From an uncultured Pelagibacteraceae bacterium (GTDB lineage Bacteria > Pseudomonadota > Alphaproteobacteria > Pelagibacterales > Pelagibacteraceae): a stretch of 64,000 bases of DNA. Below the pieces are notes generated by a model. The model searched no databases. It worked only from the letters and a program-made list of their open reading frames with translations, and had not been told where the DNA came from. Positions 1-9,280 of this stretch are shown piece after piece. Where the stretch lies: positions 98,562-162,561 of the forward strand of contig CACJBX010000002.1 in NCBI GenBank assembly GCA_902591755.1, in the 5' to 3' direction. The translations under genes were made by a program, and so were the position numbers. The stretch's first letter is position 1, and every line of letters starts with the position of its first letter.

Positions 1-1
1 C

Positions 2-925
2 AATGTAATGTTCAGCCAAAGAGGAGTTATGAATTTAGCTCATAATTTACAAGATGTAAGAGACCTAAAAAGAAGAACTCACGCAAATAGATTAAATGGT
101 ATTGATGCTGTTTGGTTGGAAACAGATGAAGTAAAAAAGTTTTGTCCAATAATAAATACATCGCAGGATATAAGATATCCAGTCTTAGGTGGAACTCTAC
201 AAAAAAGAGCTGGTACAGCTAGACATGATGCTGTTGCTTGGGGTTATGCAAGAGGCGCTGATGAAATGGGAGTTGATATAATTCAAAATTGTGAAGTTAA
301 AGGTATTAAAAGAAGTGGGGATACAGTTGAAGGTCTAGAAACAACAAAAGGATTTATTAAAACAAAAAAGATTGGTGTTGTTGCTGCGGGACATTCTAGT
401 GTGATAGCAAATATGGCAGGACTTAAGTTGCCACTTGAAAGCAAACCCTTGCAAGCGCTTGTATCGGAGCCAGTAAAACCAATAATTGATACTGTTGTAA
501 TGTCAAATGCTGTTCATGCTTATGTAAGTCAATCAGATAAAGGTGAATTAGTGATTGGTGCAGGAACTGACTCATATGTTTCTTACACACAAAAGGGAAG
601 CTTTAATATTGTAGAAGAAACACTTAAAGCCATATTAGAATTATATCCAATTTTTAGTAGAATGAAGATGTTAAGACAATGGGGTGGAATTGTTGACATT
701 TGTCCAGATGCAAGCCCAATAATTAGTAAAACATCAATCAAAGGACTTTATTTTAATTGTGGTTGGGGAACTGGTGGATTTAAAGCAACACCTGGTTCGG
801 GCGATTTATTTGCTCATACAATCGCTAATGATGAACCTCATAAATTAAATGCTGCATTTAACATTAATAGATTTGTAAGTGGCGATCTAGTAGATGAACA
901 TGGAGCAGCAGCTGTTGCCCACTAA
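2..925 (+). CDS. soxB: Sarcosine oxidase beta subunit, 5' end missing
   Basis: This is the FAD/FMN-bearing beta subunit of heterotetrameric sarcosine oxidase, which demethylates sarcosine to glycine. The reading frame is open to the left window edge. The first Met (position 8) lies inside a conserved stretch (MFSQRG..NLAHN), so it is internal and about a quarter of the protein is missing. Visible parts are a DAO-type domain with [13 protein letters not shown], the mid-protein FAD segment VVAAGHSS, and the C-terminal [15 protein letters not shown] loop typical of SoxB. The stop overlaps the soxD start as TAATG, so the sox genes form one operon. In SAR11 this enzyme is known as a route from methylated amines to glycine. 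Identification is firm. Confidence 0.95.
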   Translation, partial: NVMFSQRGVMNLAHNLQDVRDLKRRTHANRLNGIDAVWLETDEVKKFCPIINTSQDIRYPVLGGTLQKRAGTARHDAVAWGYARGADEMGVDIIQNCEVKGIKRSGDTVEGLETTKGFIKTKKIGVVAAGHSSVIANMAGLKLPLESKPLQALVSEPVKPIIDTVVMSNAVHAYVSQSDKGELVIGAGTDSYVSYTQKGSFNIVEETLKAILELYPIFSRMKMLRQWGGIVDICPDASPIISKTSIKGLYFNCGWGTGGFKATPGSGDLFAHTIANDEPHKLNAAFNINRFVSGDLVDEHGAAAVAH

Positions 926-1200
926 TGTTTTTAATTAATTGTCCATATTGTGGTGAAAGAGATCAATCAGAATTTGTTTCTGGTGGTGAAGCTCATATAG
1001 CAAGACCCAAACAACCTACCGAATTAAATGATGATCAATGGGCAGAATATTTGTTTATGAGAAAAAATATTAAGGGTATCCAATTTGAAAGATGGAATCA
1101 TGCACATGGATGTAGAAAATGGTTTAATGTAGCTCGTGACACCTCAAATGATAAAATAGAAAAAATATACAAAATGGGTGAACAACCACCAAAATTATAA
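925..1200 (+). CDS. soxD: Sarcosine oxidase delta subunit
   Basis: Small zinc-binding delta subunit of heterotetrameric sarcosine oxidase, 91 residues, the normal family size. Cys6 and Cys9 (CPYCG) with the later H-x-H-G-C-R-K-W-F segment near residues 57-66 fit the family's metal site and signature. It has no catalytic role of its own and stabilises the alpha-beta core. The start overlaps the soxB stop (TAATG) and its own stop overlaps the soxA start in the same way, so translation of the three is probably coupled. Confidence 0.95.
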   Translation: MFLINCPYCGERDQSEFVSGGEAHIARPKQPTELNDDQWAEYLFMRKNIKGIQFERWNHAHGCRKWFNVARDTSNDKIEKIYKMGEQPPKL

Positions 1201-4200
1201 TGTCCAAAAATCTAAGAATAAATAATAAACAATTTGTAGACGAAACTAGAAAACTATCTTTTGTTTTTAATGGAAAAAAATTATACGGATATAAAGGCGA
1301 TACACTAGCCTCTGCCCTTCTTTCAAATGATATTCATCTTGTGGGAAGAAGTTTTAAGTACCATAGACCAAGAGGAATAATGACTTCCGGTTCTGAGGAA
1401 CCAAATGCAATTCTTCAAATAGGAAATGACGATGCTTTAACAGAGCCTAACGTACGAGCTACTGAAATCGAGTTATATGATGGTTTAATTTGTAACAGTC
1501 AGAATTGTTGGCCAAGTGTAAACTTTGATATAGGTGGAATAAATAATTTTTTATCACCTCTCCTTCCTGCGGGTTTTTATTATAAAACATTTATGTGGCC
1601 AGCAAGTTTTTGGGAAAAGTACGAATACTTTATTCGTAAGTCTGCTGGCTTAGGAAAATCCCCAACGAAACAAGATCCGGATATGTACGACCATAGATAT
1701 ATGCACTGTGATATCTTGATAGTTGGAGGTGGTGTTTCTGGTTTAATAGCGGCTAAAATAGCTTCTGATGATAATAAAAAGGTTTTATTGTTAGAGGATA
1801 AGGAATTACTGGGAGGTTCATTAATTTATGATGATAATGATATCTCTAAAATTGATAATCAAAAAAGCAGTGAATGGTTAAAAAAGCTCATTGAAAACAT
1901 TAAAAATGATAAAAATATCATTATTAAAACTAGAACAAGTCTTGCTGCTTATCATAATTATAACTTTTTACTAGCAAGGCAAAATTTAACTGATCATTTA
2001 AGTGTTAATGACCGTAATAATAAAATCAGACAAAGACTTTACAAAATAAGAGCAAAAAAAGTAATTATCTCCACTGGGGCTATAGAAAGACCTCAAGTTT
2101 TTCATAACAACGACAGACCCGGTATAATGTTGGCATCTGCTGTAAAAAAATACATAGACTATTATGGTGTTAGATGTGGTTTGGAAAATGTTATATTTAC
2201 CAATAACGACAGTGCCTATGAAACAGCTTTATCTTTACATAAATCAGGCACAAAATTAAATGCAATAGTAGATATTAGAGAAAATTCATCTTCAGAAATA
2301 GTAAATAAAGTAAAAAGTTTAGGAGTACAAATATATTGGAAACATACAATAGTAAACACTAAAGGTTATAAAAGAATTAACAAAGTAGCAATAATGAAGC
2401 TAAATGATAAAGGCAATGATGTTATCGGAAAAAAGATTGAATTAAATTGCGATTGCTTGGCAATTTCTGGTGGCTGGACCCCTATGGTTCATCTATTTAC
2501 ACAATCTGGTGGTAAACTTAAGTTTGATAATAAAGATAATATTTTTGTTCCAGATAAAACAAATTTGAATCAATTAAGTATTGGTTCTGCAAAAGGAGAT
2601 TTTGAATTAGATGATGTTTTAAAAAACTCAATAAAAGATACAAAAAAGTTTTTGCAGATTGAAAATTCTAATTTTGATAAAATTGATGTTCAATGCTCTA
2701 AGGAAAAAGAGAAAAAAAATATATGGTTACTTCCATCAGATAAACCTTTAAGTAAAACAAAACCATTTTTAGATTATCAAAATGATAGCACTGCAAAAGA
2801 TATAAAATTAGCTTTACGAGAAGGCTTTAAATCAATTGAACATGTAAAAAGATATACAACGACTGGCATGGGTACTGATCAAGGTAAACTTGCTAACATG
2901 CATGCCTTAGGTATAGTTGCTGATACAACTAATACTAATATGGGTGATCTAGGTACGACAACGTTTAGACCTCCATATACTCCACTCACTTTTGGAACCA
3001 TAGTAGGTAGAAACGTTGGACAATTTTTTGATATTTTTAGAAAAACTCCTATGCATGACTGGCATGTTGATAATAATGCAAAGTTTGAAAATGTCGGCCA
3101 ATGGAAACGTGCTTGGTATTATCCAAAAGATGGTGAAACAATGCATGATGCTGTGCAAAGAGAAAGCAAAGCTGCAAGAGAATCTAGTGGAATATTAGAT
3201 GCTTCAACACTCGGTAAAATCGACATTCAAGGAACTGATGCAAATGAGTTTCTTAATAGGGTTTACACAAATGCTTGGTCAAAATTGCAAATAGGTAAGT
3301 GTAGGTATGGTTTAATGTTAAATGAAGATGGAATGGTTTACGATGATGGAGTGACAACAAAACTAGGTGAAAATCACTATTTAATGACAACAACAACTGG
3401 TGGTGCTGCAAATGTCATGTCTAAACTTGAAGATTATTTGCAAACAGAATGGCCAGAATTAGATGTATTTTTAACATCAGTTACGGATCATTATGCAACA
3501 GCGAGTGTATGTGGTCCAAACGCAAAAAAAATCATTAATAAAATTTTTAAAGATTTAGATTTATCTGATGAAAGTTTCCCACATATGTCATTTAAAGAAG
3601 TAAAGCTAGGAAATATAAATTGTAGAGTCATGCGGATAAGTTTTACAGGTGAACTAAGTTATGAAATCAATGTGGAAGCATCATACGGAAAATATATTTG
3701 GGAAAAATGTATTGAAGCTGGAAAAGAATTTAACATTACTCCTTATGGAACTGAAACTATGCACCTTTTAAGGGCTGAAAAAGGATTTATCATTGTTGGC
3801 CAAGATACTGATGGAACAATGACACCAGTAGATCTTCAAATGGATTGGATAATTAGTAAAAAAAAATATGACTTTATTGGTAAACGATCTCTATATAGAA
3901 GCGATACTATTAGAGAAGATAGAAAACAATTAGTCGGACTTTTAACTGATGACCCTAATGAAATTTTAGAGGAAGGTGCTCAAATTATTAAAGACGAAAA
4001 TAAAAAGCCTATAAATATGCTTGGACATGTAACTTCAAGCTATTTCAGTCCAACTTTAAAAAAATCAATTGCTTTAGCAGTTTTGAAAGAAGGTAAAAAA
4101 CTCAAGGGACAAAAACTCTTGGTTCCAATGATAGATAAAACAATTAAAGTAACTGTATCAGACACGGTCTTCTTAGATAAAGAAAATGAAAGAATAAATG

Positions 4201-4205
4201 GATAA
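1200..4205 (+). CDS. soxA: Sarcosine oxidase alpha subunit
   Basis: Large alpha subunit, 1001 residues, the usual length. The N-terminal ~100 residues form the ferredoxin-like domain of this family without iron-sulfur cysteines (GYKGDTLASAL, SFKYHRPRG). An NAD/FAD-binding region follows, with GGGVSG at residues 176-181, and the last ~380 residues are a GcvT-like aminomethyltransferase domain (GELSYEINVEASYG, RAEKGFI). In the known enzyme the methyl group leaves as formaldehyde or, with tetrahydrofolate, as 5,10-methylene-THF, with H2O2 as by-product. It overlaps soxG by 8 nt. Product: glycine plus a one-carbon unit. Confidence 0.96.
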   Translation: MSKNLRINNKQFVDETRKLSFVFNGKKLYGYKGDTLASALLSNDIHLVGRSFKYHRPRGIMTSGSEEPNAILQIGNDDALTEPNVRATEIELYDGLICNSQNCWPSVNFDIGGINNFLSPLLPAGFYYKTFMWPASFWEKYEYFIRKSAGLGKSPTKQDPDMYDHRYMHCDILIVGGGVSGLIAAKIASDDNKKVLLLEDKELLGGSLIYDDNDISKIDNQKSSEWLKKLIENIKNDKNIIIKTRTSLAAYHNYNFLLARQNLTDHLSVNDRNNKIRQRLYKIRAKKVIISTGAIERPQVFHNNDRPGIMLASAVKKYIDYYGVRCGLENVIFTNNDSAYETALSLHKSGTKLNAIVDIRENSSSEIVNKVKSLGVQIYWKHTIVNTKGYKRINKVAIMKLNDKGNDVIGKKIELNCDCLAISGGWTPMVHLFTQSGGKLKFDNKDNIFVPDKTNLNQLSIGSAKGDFELDDVLKNSIKDTKKFLQIENSNFDKIDVQCSKEKEKKNIWLLPSDKPLSKTKPFLDYQNDSTAKDIKLALREGFKSIEHVKRYTTTGMGTDQGKLANMHALGIVADTTNTNMGDLGTTTFRPPYTPLTFGTIVGRNVGQFFDIFRKTPMHDWHVDNNAKFENVGQWKRAWYYPKDGETMHDAVQRESKAARESSGILDASTLGKIDIQGTDANEFLNRVYTNAWSKLQIGKCRYGLMLNEDGMVYDDGVTTKLGENHYLMTTTTGGAANVMSKLEDYLQTEWPELDVFLTSVTDHYATASVCGPNAKKIINKIFKDLDLSDESFPHMSFKEVKLGNINCRVMRISFTGELSYEINVEASYGKYIWEKCIEAGKEFNITPYGTETMHLLRAEKGFIIVGQDTDGTMTPVDLQMDWIISKKKYDFIGKRSLYRSDTIREDRKQLVGLLTDDPNEILEEGAQIIKDENKKPINMLGHVTSSYFSPTLKKSIALAVLKEGKKLKGQKLLVPMIDKTIKVTVSDTVFLDKENERING

Positions 4206-4743
4206 TATTAATACAGCTATTAAAGACAAAAGAGAATATTCAGATTTAAATTTGAAAGAGGTTGAACCAATTACTAAAATTAACCTACGTGGAAATAAAA
4301 GAGAGTTCTTTACAAAAGTTGGCCAAGTTCTCTCTGTTATTTTACCAACGGAAAGTAATACGTCTACAAGTAACCAAGAGTTAAGCGCTTTATGGCTAAG
4401 CCCAGATGAATGGATGGTTTATACAAATAGCATGAATAAAGAAATTTTTGATAGAATTTTTAAAGAAATTTCATCACTTAACTACGGAGCTGTTACAAAT
4501 GTAAGTGACCAATGGGTGTGTATTAATATTTCTGGAGATAAATTATACGAATTACTCTCAATGAGTTGTCCATTTGATTTCTCAAAATTTAGAGATACTA
4601 AAGGATCCACAACCCAAACTATAATTAATCATATTGATGTAATCATTCATAACCTGGGTGATAACAATATAAATTTATTTGTAAGACGATCGTTTTCTAA
4701 CCATTTATGGGATTGGCTTAATGACGGGGCGAATTTATTATAA
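4198..4743 (+). CDS. soxG: Sarcosine oxidase gamma subunit
   Basis: Gamma subunit of heterotetrameric sarcosine oxidase, 181 residues, a short relative of the GcvT fold. Recognisable segments are LWLSPDEWMVYT, VTNVSDQWVCINISG and the C-terminal FVRRSFSNHLWDWL. It starts 8 nt before the soxA stop, as the last gene of soxBDAG. The 59-bp spacer after it holds no clear hairpin with a T-run, so I cannot say whether transcription stops before the binding-protein gene. Confidence 0.93.
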   Translation: MDNINTAIKDKREYSDLNLKEVEPITKINLRGNKREFFTKVGQVLSVILPTESNTSTSNQELSALWLSPDEWMVYTNSMNKEIFDRIFKEISSLNYGAVTNVSDQWVCINISGDKLYELLSMSCPFDFSKFRDTKGSTTQTIINHIDVIIHNLGDNNINLFVRRSFSNHLWDWLNDGANLL

Positions 4744-4802
4744 AATTTAACTGCGTCAAGGTTAACATAGAAAAATATCATAAATTATCTTATTAAACTC
4801 TT

Positions 4803-5567
4803 ATGAAAAAAATTATCATATTATTATTTACTTTATTATTCTCGTTTTCAGCAAACGCTTCTTCTTTAGACAAAATTCTTTCAAACGGAGAACTAAGAGT
4901 TGGTACAACTGGAGATTGGGATCCAATGACTATAAAAGATCCTTCTACAAATACCTATAAAGGTTTTGACATTGATGTCATGAACGAACTTGCAAAAGAC
5001 ATGGGTGTAAAAATTAAGTTTGTTCCCGCTGAATGGAAAACTATAGTTTCTGGAATAACTTCAGACAGATATGATATTTCAACAAGTGTAACAAAAACTC
5101 CAAAAAGAGCAGAAGTAGCAGGTTTCACAGAGACTTATTACAAATATGGAACTGTTCCACTGGTTTTAAAGAAAAATTTAAGTAAATTTTCAACTTGGGA
5201 TTCTTTAAACAATAAAGGTGTTACAATCGCTACAACGCTTGGGACTTCACAAGAGGAAAAAGCTAAAGAATTTTTCCCTAAATCAAAATTGAATTCAGTA
5301 GAGGCACCTGCAAGAGATTTTCAGGAAGTACTAGCAGGAAGAGCAGATGGTAATATTACAAGTTCAACTGAAGCTAACAAATTAGTTATTAAATATCCAC
5401 AATTAGCAATTGTTCCAGATGGTGAAAAAAATCCTGCTTTCTTAGCTATGATGGTTGGTAAAAATGATGATAAGTGGAGAAAGTACGTTAACGATTGGAT
5501 CAATAAGAAAAAGAAATCTGGTTTCTTCAAAGAACTTTTAGCAAAATACAATCTTAAAAGCTTATAA
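4803..5567 (+). CDS. Periplasmic amino-acid-type substrate-binding protein
   Basis: A 254-residue secreted protein of the bacterial extracellular solute-binding family 3. A signal peptide with a hydrophobic core covers residues 1-19 and a likely cleavage site is ANA|SS. The mature part begins with [15 protein letters not shown], then [15 protein letters not shown] and [21 protein letters not shown], which form the two-lobed ligand-binding fold. The TTGDWxP start also resembles cyclohexadienyl dehydratase (PheC), an enzyme that arose from the same fold, so an enzymatic role cannot be excluded. The next gene is an ABC permease, which favours transport of a polar amino acid. The ligand cannot be read from the sequence. 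Confidence 0.8.
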   Translation: MKKIIILLFTLLFSFSANASSLDKILSNGELRVGTTGDWDPMTIKDPSTNTYKGFDIDVMNELAKDMGVKIKFVPAEWKTIVSGITSDRYDISTSVTKTPKRAEVAGFTETYYKYGTVPLVLKKNLSKFSTWDSLNNKGVTIATTLGTSQEEKAKEFFPKSKLNSVEAPARDFQEVLAGRADGNITSSTEANKLVIKYPQLAIVPDGEKNPAFLAMMVGKNDDKWRKYVNDWINKKKKSGFFKELLAKYNLKSL

Positions 5568-5607
5568 TAAATTAGCTATTAATAATTAATTCTTTATAAA
5601 TATAAGT

Positions 5608-6342
5608 GTGAAAAACTTATTTTTATTATTCTCATTGTTATTCCTATTATCATGTGGAAAGCAGGAATTAGATTGGTTAATATTATCTCCCAACAATGTT
5701 AACGGTTTAACAAATCTAAAATTTTTATTAAGTGGATTTACAACAACTATCTTTATATCTGTCGTATCAATATCTCTATCAATAGTATTGGGATTAATAG
5801 TTGCTATCCCCTCCTTAGCCAAAAATAAATTTTTAACATACTTAAATATAGGTTATGTCGAAATAGTTAGAGCTATACCTTTGTTGGTTTTGATTTTATG
5901 GATTTATTATGGATTACCTATTATGACAGGAATTAGTTTTAGTCCATTTGTATCTGGTATTATAGCTTTATCTATTAGTGAAAGCGCATTTCAGGCTGAA
6001 ATTTTTAGAGCTGGAATAAACTCAATTAGAAAACCTCAATGGGAAGCTGGAAGTTCTTTAGGGCTTAATTTTTTTAGGAAATTAAGACTTGTCATTCTTC
6101 CTCAAGCCATAAGAAATATACTACCTGCTATTGGAAATCAGTTTGTATACGTTCTAAAAATGTCTTCTTTAGTTTCGATTATTGGTATTGGAGACTTAAC
6201 TAGAAAGGCAAATGAACTTGTTGTTACTACATACAGACCTTTAGAAATATATACGTTTTTGATCTTAGAGTATCTTGTACTAATTTTAATTGTATCATTC
6301 TTAGTAAGACGGCTTGAAAAAAAAATGAAAAAGGATAGTTAA
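5608..6342 (+). CDS. Polar amino acid ABC transporter permease with lipoprotein-like N-terminus
   Basis: Inner-membrane permease of the HisM/GlnP type, 244 residues, with about five membrane helices. The cytoplasmic EAA loop that contacts the ATPase is clear (EAGSSLGLNFFRKLRLVILPQ, about residues 151-171). It starts with GTG. The first 16 residues are hydrophobic and end in LLSCGKQ, which reads like a lipoprotein signal with a lipobox, an odd feature for a permease. The preceding gene is its likely binding protein, 40 bp away. No ATP-binding subunit lies nearby, and the next gene is convergent, so the ATPase must be shared or located elsewhere. Confidence 0.85.
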   Translation: MKNLFLLFSLLFLLSCGKQELDWLILSPNNVNGLTNLKFLLSGFTTTIFISVVSISLSIVLGLIVAIPSLAKNKFLTYLNIGYVEIVRAIPLLVLILWIYYGLPIMTGISFSPFVSGIIALSISESAFQAEIFRAGINSIRKPQWEAGSSLGLNFFRKLRLVILPQAIRNILPAIGNQFVYVLKMSSLVSIIGIGDLTRKANELVVTTYRPLEIYTFLILEYLVLILIVSFLVRRLEKKMKKDS

Positions 6343-6343
6343 T

Positions 6344-7720
6344 CTAACTTTTTATAAAAAAATATTTTTTATTATCCTTAAACATATAATTAAAAAAAGA
6401 TCCTATAAAAAATAGTACTACTAATCCCATTAACCAATTTGTAACTAATATTGTATAAAAGATATCGCTGTAACTCCCTCCTTTAATATTAATAACGTAC
6501 CACAAACATAAAAAAGGAATTGCAGTAAGCCTTAATATACTCAGATACAAACTAAAGATGGGTCTCTTAAGAGCCTGAAATACAGCAGTAGTAATAAAAA
6601 AAGTTGGATATATAGGGCCTATCAATGCTGCAATCTTTAAATATAGAGATCCAAATTTAATAGTTTCTGGATCGTCAGTAATTAATCCAAGGAGATTTTC
6701 TGCCCCAAAATACAGAATGAAGCCAGCCATGATCATAAATGAGCAACCAAATATTAATGCTTTTTTATAAAGATCTCTTATTCTTTCAAAATTTTTAGCT
6801 CCGAAGTTTTGACCTCCGATTGATAATACAGCCGTATTCAATGCTATGACTGGTAATAAGAAAACTTGTTCTATTCTAAGTGCAGCTCCATAACCAGCAG
6901 TAGCAATATCTCCAAATTTTCCTACAAAGTATAATACATTAAATATACCAACACCAATTAACAACATGCTAAACATGATTGGTACAGATTGAAAAGTAAG
7001 ATTACTTAAAAAGTTAATTTTTGGAATAAAGCACTTTGCATATAAATACTCTTTAAGTTTACAACAATAAACTTTTTGCGCTAAATAGATTGTTCCAATA
7101 AGTTGGCAAATAACTGTAGCAATTGCAATACCTGAAATTCCAAAAGCAGGTATTATCAAAAAACCAAAAATAAAAATTGGATTAAGTATGATGTTTAAAA
7201 AAAAAGTAAATATAAGGACATTTCTATAACTTTTTGTATCCCCTTGTGCATTTAATGTTCCATTTAAGGATATTTGGATCAGTACTATTACTGTGCAATA
7301 AAAAATTATATCCAAATATTCCCTGGTCAAAATAATATTTTCTGGAGAGGACCCTAATAATTGAAGCAGATAATTAGATGAATTAATTCCTACAAATGTA
7401 ACTAATAATGAAATGATTATTGCAAAAATTATTGATTGAGCAACATATAATGAGGCGACTTTTTCTTTTTTTTCACCTATGGAATTTCCTATAAGTGTAT
7501 TAGTACCAGCTCCAACTCCAACACCTATTGCAATAATAATAAAATAAATTGGAAACGATTTTGCTAAAGCACTTAATGCATCAGGTGATATCTTTCCAGC
7601 AAAAAAAGTATCAACCAGATTATAAAAAGTTTGAAATAACGATCCAATACTGGCGGGGAATGTAACTCTTCTTAGAAGTTGCCACATTGGATCCGCTGTT
7701 AAATTAATTTTCTTAACCAT
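6344..7720 (-). CDS. MATE family efflux transporter
   Basis: Multidrug and toxin extrusion family protein, 458 residues and about twelve membrane helices in two six-helix halves. The N-terminus (DPMWQLLRRVTFPASIGSLF, then YNLVDTFFAGKIS) and the paired segments VGAGTNTLIGNSIG and LSIGGQNFGAK are characteristic. Such proteins export cationic drugs or metabolites by Na+ or H+ antiport. The substrate is unknown. It ends 1 bp after the convergent permease gene and its start abuts the trhO stop, so it is the last gene of the minus-strand run that begins with gatC. Confidence 0.88.
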   Translation of the reverse strand: MVKKINLTADPMWQLLRRVTFPASIGSLFQTFYNLVDTFFAGKISPDALSALAKSFPIYFIIIAIGVGVGAGTNTLIGNSIGEKKEKVASLYVAQSIIFAIIISLLVTFVGINSSNYLLQLLGSSPENIILTREYLDIIFYCTVIVLIQISLNGTLNAQGDTKSYRNVLIFTFFLNIILNPIFIFGFLIIPAFGISGIAIATVICQLIGTIYLAQKVYCCKLKEYLYAKCFIPKINFLSNLTFQSVPIMFSMLLIGVGIFNVLYFVGKFGDIATAGYGAALRIEQVFLLPVIALNTAVLSIGGQNFGAKNFERIRDLYKKALIFGCSFMIMAGFILYFGAENLLGLITDDPETIKFGSLYLKIAALIGPIYPTFFITTAVFQALKRPIFSLYLSILRLTAIPFLCLWYVINIKGGSYSDIFYTILVTNWLMGLVVLFFIGSFFNYMFKDNKKYFFIKS

Positions 7721-8623
7721 CTATTTGTAAATTTTTTTAAACATGTAATTTTTTTTTTCTTTTTTTGCTTTATCAATTTGACTTTGTCTCATTCTAAATC
7801 GTTTTTTTTGTTCTATGCTTGATTTATTATAACAATTAGGACATGAAACACCTTCTTCAAATTTCACAGATTTCTTATCTATAACAGAAATAGGTTCTCT
7901 ACATCCAGGACAAATTGAATATTTGCCTCTATTTAACCTATGGTTCACAGAAACACGATTATCAAATACAAAACATTCTCCTTTCCATAAGCTTTCTTTT
8001 CTCTTGATTTTTGACAAATAATTAATGATGCCGCCTTTTAACTGAAAAACATTTTTATAACCTTTGTTATATAAATAATCACTAGCCTTTTCACATCGAA
8101 TACCTCCTGTACAGAACATTCCGATTTTCGAATTTTTATTAAACTTTTTAAAATATTTAGAAAAATCTCTAAAGTTATTTAATTTTGGATTTATAGATTT
8201 CTTGAAAGTCCCAATCCTAAACTCAAAATCTTTTCTAGTATCAATTATATAAGTGTCTTTGTTTAAAACAAAATTATTCCATTCTTTAGGAGAAAGATGA
8301 TTATCTTTAACTTTTTTTTTAAGTCTTTTTCCAATTGGAACAACTTCCTTTTTAACCTTCACCCTCCCCTTATGAAAAGGAATAAATCTATTTAAAGAAA
8401 TATTTTCATTATCAAATTTTGTAATGGCAAAGATTTTTTTAAGATTGATTTTTATTTGTTTGGTATTTTTTTTTAGGAAAGAAATTGATCCATTAATCCC
8501 CTCAGGTGAAATAATTATAGTTCCTTTAATTTTGTAATCATCTATAAAATTTTGAAGTTTATCTTTGATTTTACTGATTTTTTTTAATTGTTTAAATTTA
8601 TAAAAACCAAAGATGGTATACAT
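7721..8623 (-). CDS. trhO: tRNA uridine-34 hydroxylase (rhodanese domain)
   Basis: TrhO (YceA) family protein, 300 residues. The N-terminal ~90 residues are an acylphosphatase-like domain (SPEGINGSIS). The middle is a rhodanese domain with the active-site loop MFCTGGIRCEKAS (Cys171). The C-terminus carries Cys pairs (CPGC, CPNC) that may bind zinc. The family makes 5-hydroxyuridine at the wobble position of tRNA, the precursor of cmo5U or mo5U. The stop codon of the upstream methyltransferase gene overlaps this start by one base. Confidence 0.88.
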   Translation of the reverse strand: MYTIFGFYKFKQLKKISKIKDKLQNFIDDYKIKGTIIISPEGINGSISFLKKNTKQIKINLKKIFAITKFDNENISLNRFIPFHKGRVKVKKEVVPIGKRLKKKVKDNHLSPKEWNNFVLNKDTYIIDTRKDFEFRIGTFKKSINPKLNNFRDFSKYFKKFNKNSKIGMFCTGGIRCEKASDYLYNKGYKNVFQLKGGIINYLSKIKRKESLWKGECFVFDNRVSVNHRLNRGKYSICPGCREPISVIDKKSVKFEEGVSCPNCYNKSSIEQKKRFRMRQSQIDKAKKEKKNYMFKKIYK

Positions 8624-9279
8624 TATAATTTTCTACAAATTGAAAAGCCATCACCTATGGGGATAATCATATTTTCAACTCTTATATCGTTATTAACATA
8701 AGTATTAAAATCTCGAATTATCTCAGTTAAGTGTTCTTTATTGTTTTTATCTACAACTTCGCCATGCCACAAAACATTATCAATGATTATAAAACCATCC
8801 CTATTTAATAAGTTTAAAGACAATTCATAATATTTTTTGTAATTCTCTTTATCAGCATCTATAAAAATCAAATCAAACAATTTTTTTTGGCTTATTAATT
8901 TATTAATTCCATTAATAGCTTCATCAATGATTATATTAATTTGTTCTGAAACTTTTGCCTTTTCAAAGAAATTTTTCGCTACTAATGAAGTATCTTTGTT
9001 TTTATCGATAGTAGTAATCTTAGATTCGTTTTCTAGACCAATGCACATACTCAATGAGCTAAGACCAGTAAAAGTACCAATTTCTAAAATTTCTTTAGGT
9101 TTAAATAATTTTGTTACTAAATATAAAAAATGACATTGGTTGATTGAAATTTGTAATTTCTTTTTTTTTCCAAGTGTGTCGTTATGCTTAATAATTTCAT
9201 CTTGTACTGGATGTAATTTAAAAGAGTGCTCATCAATATATTTTTCTATTTGCTTATTAATAGGCAGATTTGAACTCAT
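8623..9279 (-). CDS. Class I SAM-dependent O-methyltransferase (caffeoyl-CoA type)
   Basis: A 218-residue methyltransferase of the metal-dependent catechol/caffeoyl-CoA O-methyltransferase family (Methyltransf_3). The SAM-binding motif is EIGTFTGLSSLSM (about residues 61-73). The metal and substrate-binding region is FIDADKENYKKYYE, followed by IIIDNVLWHGEV. The family is soluble and methylates hydroxyls of small aromatic compounds, and some members act on tRNA hydroxyuridine. Because trhO, directly downstream and overlapping, makes 5-hydroxyuridine in tRNA, a TrmR-like role (ho5U34 to mo5U34) is an attractive inference, but it is not proved. Confidence 0.85.
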   Translation of the reverse strand: MSSNLPINKQIEKYIDEHSFKLHPVQDEIIKHNDTLGKKKKLQISINQCHFLYLVTKLFKPKEILEIGTFTGLSSLSMCIGLENESKITTIDKNKDTSLVAKNFFEKAKVSEQINIIIDEAINGINKLISQKKLFDLIFIDADKENYKKYYELSLNLLNRDGFIIIDNVLWHGEVVDKNNKEHLTEIIRDFNTYVNNDIRVENMIIPIGDGFSICRKL

Positions 9280-9280
9280 G

